The notes beneath the pieces were generated by a model that ran no database searches, had not been told where the DNA came from, and saw only the letters and a list, made by a program, of their open reading frames with translations. A stretch of 64,000 nucleotides of DNA from Thermoplasmata archaeon (GTDB taxonomy: Archaea > Thermoplasmatota > Thermoplasmata > Lutacidiplasmatales > UBA184), in NCBI GenBank assembly GCA_022750435.1, contig JAKIVS010000002.1, forward strand, positions 143,392 to 207,391, read 5' to 3'. This document shows, piece by piece, positions 62,089 to 64,000 of the stretch; position 1 is the first letter of the stretch; every line of letters starts with the position of its first letter. Both the position numbers and the translations under genes were made by a program.

Positions 62089-62589
62089 ATGCCCCCCATG
62101 CCCCTCCCGCGGTTGTCGGTCCCATCCGACATCGAATCGTTTCCGATCTCCTCGGTGGGGGCCACTCTGCCGGAAGACGCCCTCGGCTGCCCGATCCGGG
62201 CCTCGCTCGGGATCCTCGGCCGGAAATGGGCGCTGGTCGTCCTCCGAGATATCGCCTTCTGGCCCGACCAGACCTTCGGACAGCTCCTCGGTCGAAGCAA
62301 GGGCCTGACCCCGCGGGTCCTCACGAACCGGCTCCGCGAACTCCGGACGGAGGAGCTGATCGAGAAGATCGCCGACCCGCGCGACGACCGGAAGGTCCAT
62401 TACCGGTTGACGCCGAAGGGGAAGGACGTCGTGCCGATCCTGATGGCACTCTCGGCGTTCGGTCTTCGCCATCTCGCCCCGGAGGTGACGTCGGACGGGC
62501 GGCCCCGGACCCTCGAGCAGACGTTCCCCGGTCTCGCCCCGGCGCTCCTCCGGGACCTGTACCGGTTCGCCCTCAGCTCCCCCGCCTAG
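62089..62589 (+). CDS. HxlR-family winged-helix regulator
   Basis: 166 residues. The HxlR domain spans about 30-125: ALGCPIRASLGILGRKWALVVL (Cys at the family position), FGQLLGRSKGLTPRVLTNRL (recognition helix) and DRKVHYRLTPKGKDVVP (wing). About 27 extra N-terminal residues and a C-terminal helical tail are present. HxlR proteins sense aldehydes, quinones or oxidants, often through the N-terminal Cys. The neighbour hydrolase and the two shared inverted repeats suggest local and autogenous control. Confidence 0.92.
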   Translation: MPPMPLPRLSVPSDIESFPISSVGATLPEDALGCPIRASLGILGRKWALVVLRDIAFWPDQTFGQLLGRSKGLTPRVLTNRLRELRTEELIEKIADPRDDRKVHYRLTPKGKDVVPILMALSAFGLRHLAPEVTSDGRPRTLEQTFPGLAPALLRDLYRFALSSPA

Positions 62590-62768
62590 TCGAGCGCGTC
62601 CGCGTCGCGGATTTTCCGAGTTTCCCTGGAGACTTTGCCCGGAAACGCCTGCCGGTAGATTCCGTCCTGCACAGAAACTCGTTTTCGGCCGATGACGTCG
62701 GCCCCCGGGGCCGCTTCGCGACAGTTCCCGGACACCGGGGTTATGCGGTCCCACCGGTTTCTCGGTTC

Positions 62769-63257
62769 ATGCCCGAACGGGGCCACCGGTTCTACGGGAC
62801 CACGACGGTGCGTGTCTCCCTCGTGATACAGGCTCCGTCCCGCTACGTGTACGATTGGTGCACGGACTACCGGAGCGACGACGGACGATTCTCGAGGGCG
62901 CGTCCCCGCCCGACCTTCCGTGTGATTCGAATTTCGCCCCGCCGCCTGGTCCGGATTCGCGTCGCCCGGGGGTCCGGTCGCGATCCCCGGCTGACGGTCG
63001 AGTCGATTCGTCTCAACCCCCCGCGCTCCTGGCACCAGGACCAACTCGACGAGAGCGACCAGCAGTCCGTGGACTACCGGGTCAGCGTCGCCGGCCGCGG
63101 GCGGACGCGATTTCAGCTGTTGAGCACCGAGCGGTGGCTCACCCCGGACTTTCCGACTCCCGAGGCCCTCCGCGCGCAAATTGCGGGGACGTGGGCCCGA
63201 TTCGCCGCGGCCATCGAGGCGGACTATCGCGCCGGACGTCCCGCCCGGGGCAAATGA
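62769..63257 (+). CDS. SRPBCC-like domain protein
   Basis: 162 residues from the ATG at 62769; a TATA-like ttatgc centred about 26 nt upstream supports a leaderless start. The START-like pattern includes VRVSLVIQAPSRYVYDWCTD, a central RVIRISPRRLVRIRVA and ESIRLNPPRSWHQDQ, and the C-terminal helix FAAAIEADYRAG. Third SRPBCC protein of the window, here behind an HxlR gene. Confidence 0.8.
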   Translation: MPERGHRFYGTTTVRVSLVIQAPSRYVYDWCTDYRSDDGRFSRARPRPTFRVIRISPRRLVRIRVARGSGRDPRLTVESIRLNPPRSWHQDQLDESDQQSVDYRVSVAGRGRTRFQLLSTERWLTPDFPTPEALRAQIAGTWARFAAAIEADYRAGRPARGK

Positions 63258-63558
63258 TCCGCCCGCGACAGAACGATCGCGCGCCCGTCGAGTTCGGCGC
63301 GCCGATCCGCCATCCCCACCGGCGTTGCCTATCACCGCCTCCCGGCACGGAAACTGGTTCCTGGGCAGGGATTTCCCTTGAGGCTTTGGGAGCGAAGGTC
63401 ACCCCGGAGGACTCTCTTGACTAAACTCGGGCAGTTGTGACCAATGCCTGTTGTCGGTTCCGGAGGAGCCCGACCTCCAGGCCAGCGATCGGGAACACCC
63501 GTGGTCTATCGGTCCAATGTTCCGAGAAGAAGGCACGCGACCCTTCCAGAGGCGGTGA
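63258..63558. other. Gene-poor stretch at the right edge
   Basis: No frame here has convincing codon bias or recognisable motifs. The base composition is closer to balanced than the rest of the window, as seen in remnants of mobile DNA. Together with 63559-63782 it is the largest stretch without an intact gene. Confidence 0.5.
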
Positions 63559-63714
63559 GCTCGATACGAGCAAACTTTCGTTCACCTCAATCCCATCGAG
63601 ACCCACTTCCGAAGGATACGACGGTGCGCGTTCACGGGGTCCGAATACAGGGACTGGGGCGAGGCGAAGGAGGCCCTCCGCCTCGCGATGCGACGGCTCA
63701 ATCGGATCCACTTC
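63559..63714 (+). pseudogene. IS630-type transposase C-terminal remnant
   Basis: Translating from 63559 gives 52 residues with LNPIETHFRRIRRC, TGSEYRDWGEAK and EALRLAMRRLNR, which match the C-terminal catalytic end of IS630-family DDE transposases (the NPIE Glu is the last acidic residue). In-frame TGA at 63556-63558 and the lack of the upstream Asp motifs show that only a fragment remains. No terminal inverted repeats were identified. Confidence 0.6.
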
Positions 63715-63782
63715 GTGACCAATTCACTCCCCCCCCCCCGCTGGTGGACTCGGCAGTAGCTGCCGTCCCACGGACGCGGAAT

Positions 63783-64000
63783 TCAGCCCCGAACCTCACG
63801 AGCTTTCCGGGAATTGCCGCTCGGCCCTTGGCGAGTCCCCCGGGGTAGAAGCACCAAGTCGGCTGCTTCCTCTGCTTCCCTGAGTAGCGTCTTGCGCGCA
63901 GTGCCCATTTTCGCACGCACGGTCAAACCACGGACAAGGTCAGTCACTTGGCTCGCCCGCGCGGCTACAGGAAAGTCCGACGGGATATCTCCCGCGCTGA
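63783..64000 (-). CDS. Partial ORF entering from the right edge, function unknown
   Basis: A minus-strand frame is open from the right edge to a TGA at 63783-63785, about 72 codons. The composition is protein-like (SQVTDLVRGLTVRAKMGTA, REAEEAADLVLLPRG) but third positions are less GC-rich than in the other genes. It may be the C-terminus of a foreign gene or chance. Confidence 0.28.
   Translation of the reverse strand, partial: SAGDIPSDFPVAARASQVTDLVRGLTVRAKMGTARKTLLREAEEAADLVLLPRGTRQGPSGNSRKAREVRG

Noticed and set aside
63421..63848. Short overlapping frames on both strands near the right edge
   Set aside because: They compete in three phases and none shows codon bias; only the IS630-like phase has recognisable similarity.
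1..64000. CRISPR array, rRNA genes, replication origin or riboswitch
   Set aside because: No regularly spaced direct repeats, rRNA sequence, origin repeats with orc1/cdc6, or known riboswitch motif was seen.

Overview
The window is a GC-rich, gene-dense stretch of an archaeal chromosome. Archaeal markers are ribosomal protein L21e, RNA polymerase subunit F (Rpb4-like), Pus10, a TtuA/NcsA-type tRNA thiolase, a XerA-like recombinase, and TATA-like boxes about 25-35 nt upstream of start codons, often with no room for a Shine-Dalgarno site (leaderless genes, many with GTG starts). The large secreted proteins with Cys-paired PKD-like repeats, the low-operon layout and the GC level suggest a mesophilic or soil-type Thermoplasmatota lineage; that placement is inference.

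Layout. 1-16.3 kb: cell-surface and envelope genes (partial giant BNR/InlB-repeat protein, PKD + zinc-ribbon membrane protein, kelch/PKD adhesin), an SRPBCC/ArsR/VOC group, a small MscS channel, an ABC-2 exporter and a quinone-oxidoreductase-like MDR. 16.3-25.3 kb: a small membrane protein, DUF2252, a LigB-type dioxygenase, RibA, an HTH-ferritin fusion divergent from a ZIP metal transporter, a polytopic Fe-S membrane protein and a membrane-anchored PstS-like protein. 25.3-38.6 kb: HNH nuclease, two PLP aminotransferases, dehydrogenases, a PNGase A-like surface glycoamidase, a sugar nucleotidyltransferase, NDH-2, HAD phosphatase, tRNA-Cys and a PHP hydrolase. 38.6-48.7 kb: MetRS, an intein-interrupted ThyX, a DAO-family oxidase, XerA, tRNA thiolase, hydroxyacyl-CoA dehydrogenase and a PrsW protease. 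48.8-52.0 kb: the conserved information-processing cluster pus10-rpl21e-rpoF-DUF655-ksgA. 52-63.3 kb: accessory genes, including a second and a third regulator/SRPBCC pair, a large ATPase-TPR protein, and an MFS exporter next to an RRE-ThiF adenylating enzyme preceded by a 28-codon ORF. 63.3-64 kb: an AT-richer, gene-poor edge with an IS630-type transposase remnant.

Most notable: (i) a 465-residue intein with HNH endonuclease placed exactly inside the ThyX signature motif; (ii) a small peptide / RRE-ThiF / MFS cluster with the same gene logic as microcin C (mccA-mccB-mccC), with two perfect hairpins between peptide and enzyme; (iii) a regulator in which an HTH is fused to a ferritin-like di-iron domain beside a metal transporter; (iv) an archaeal secreted protein resembling peptide:N-glycanase A. 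All translations and motif calls were made by eye; no database search was run.
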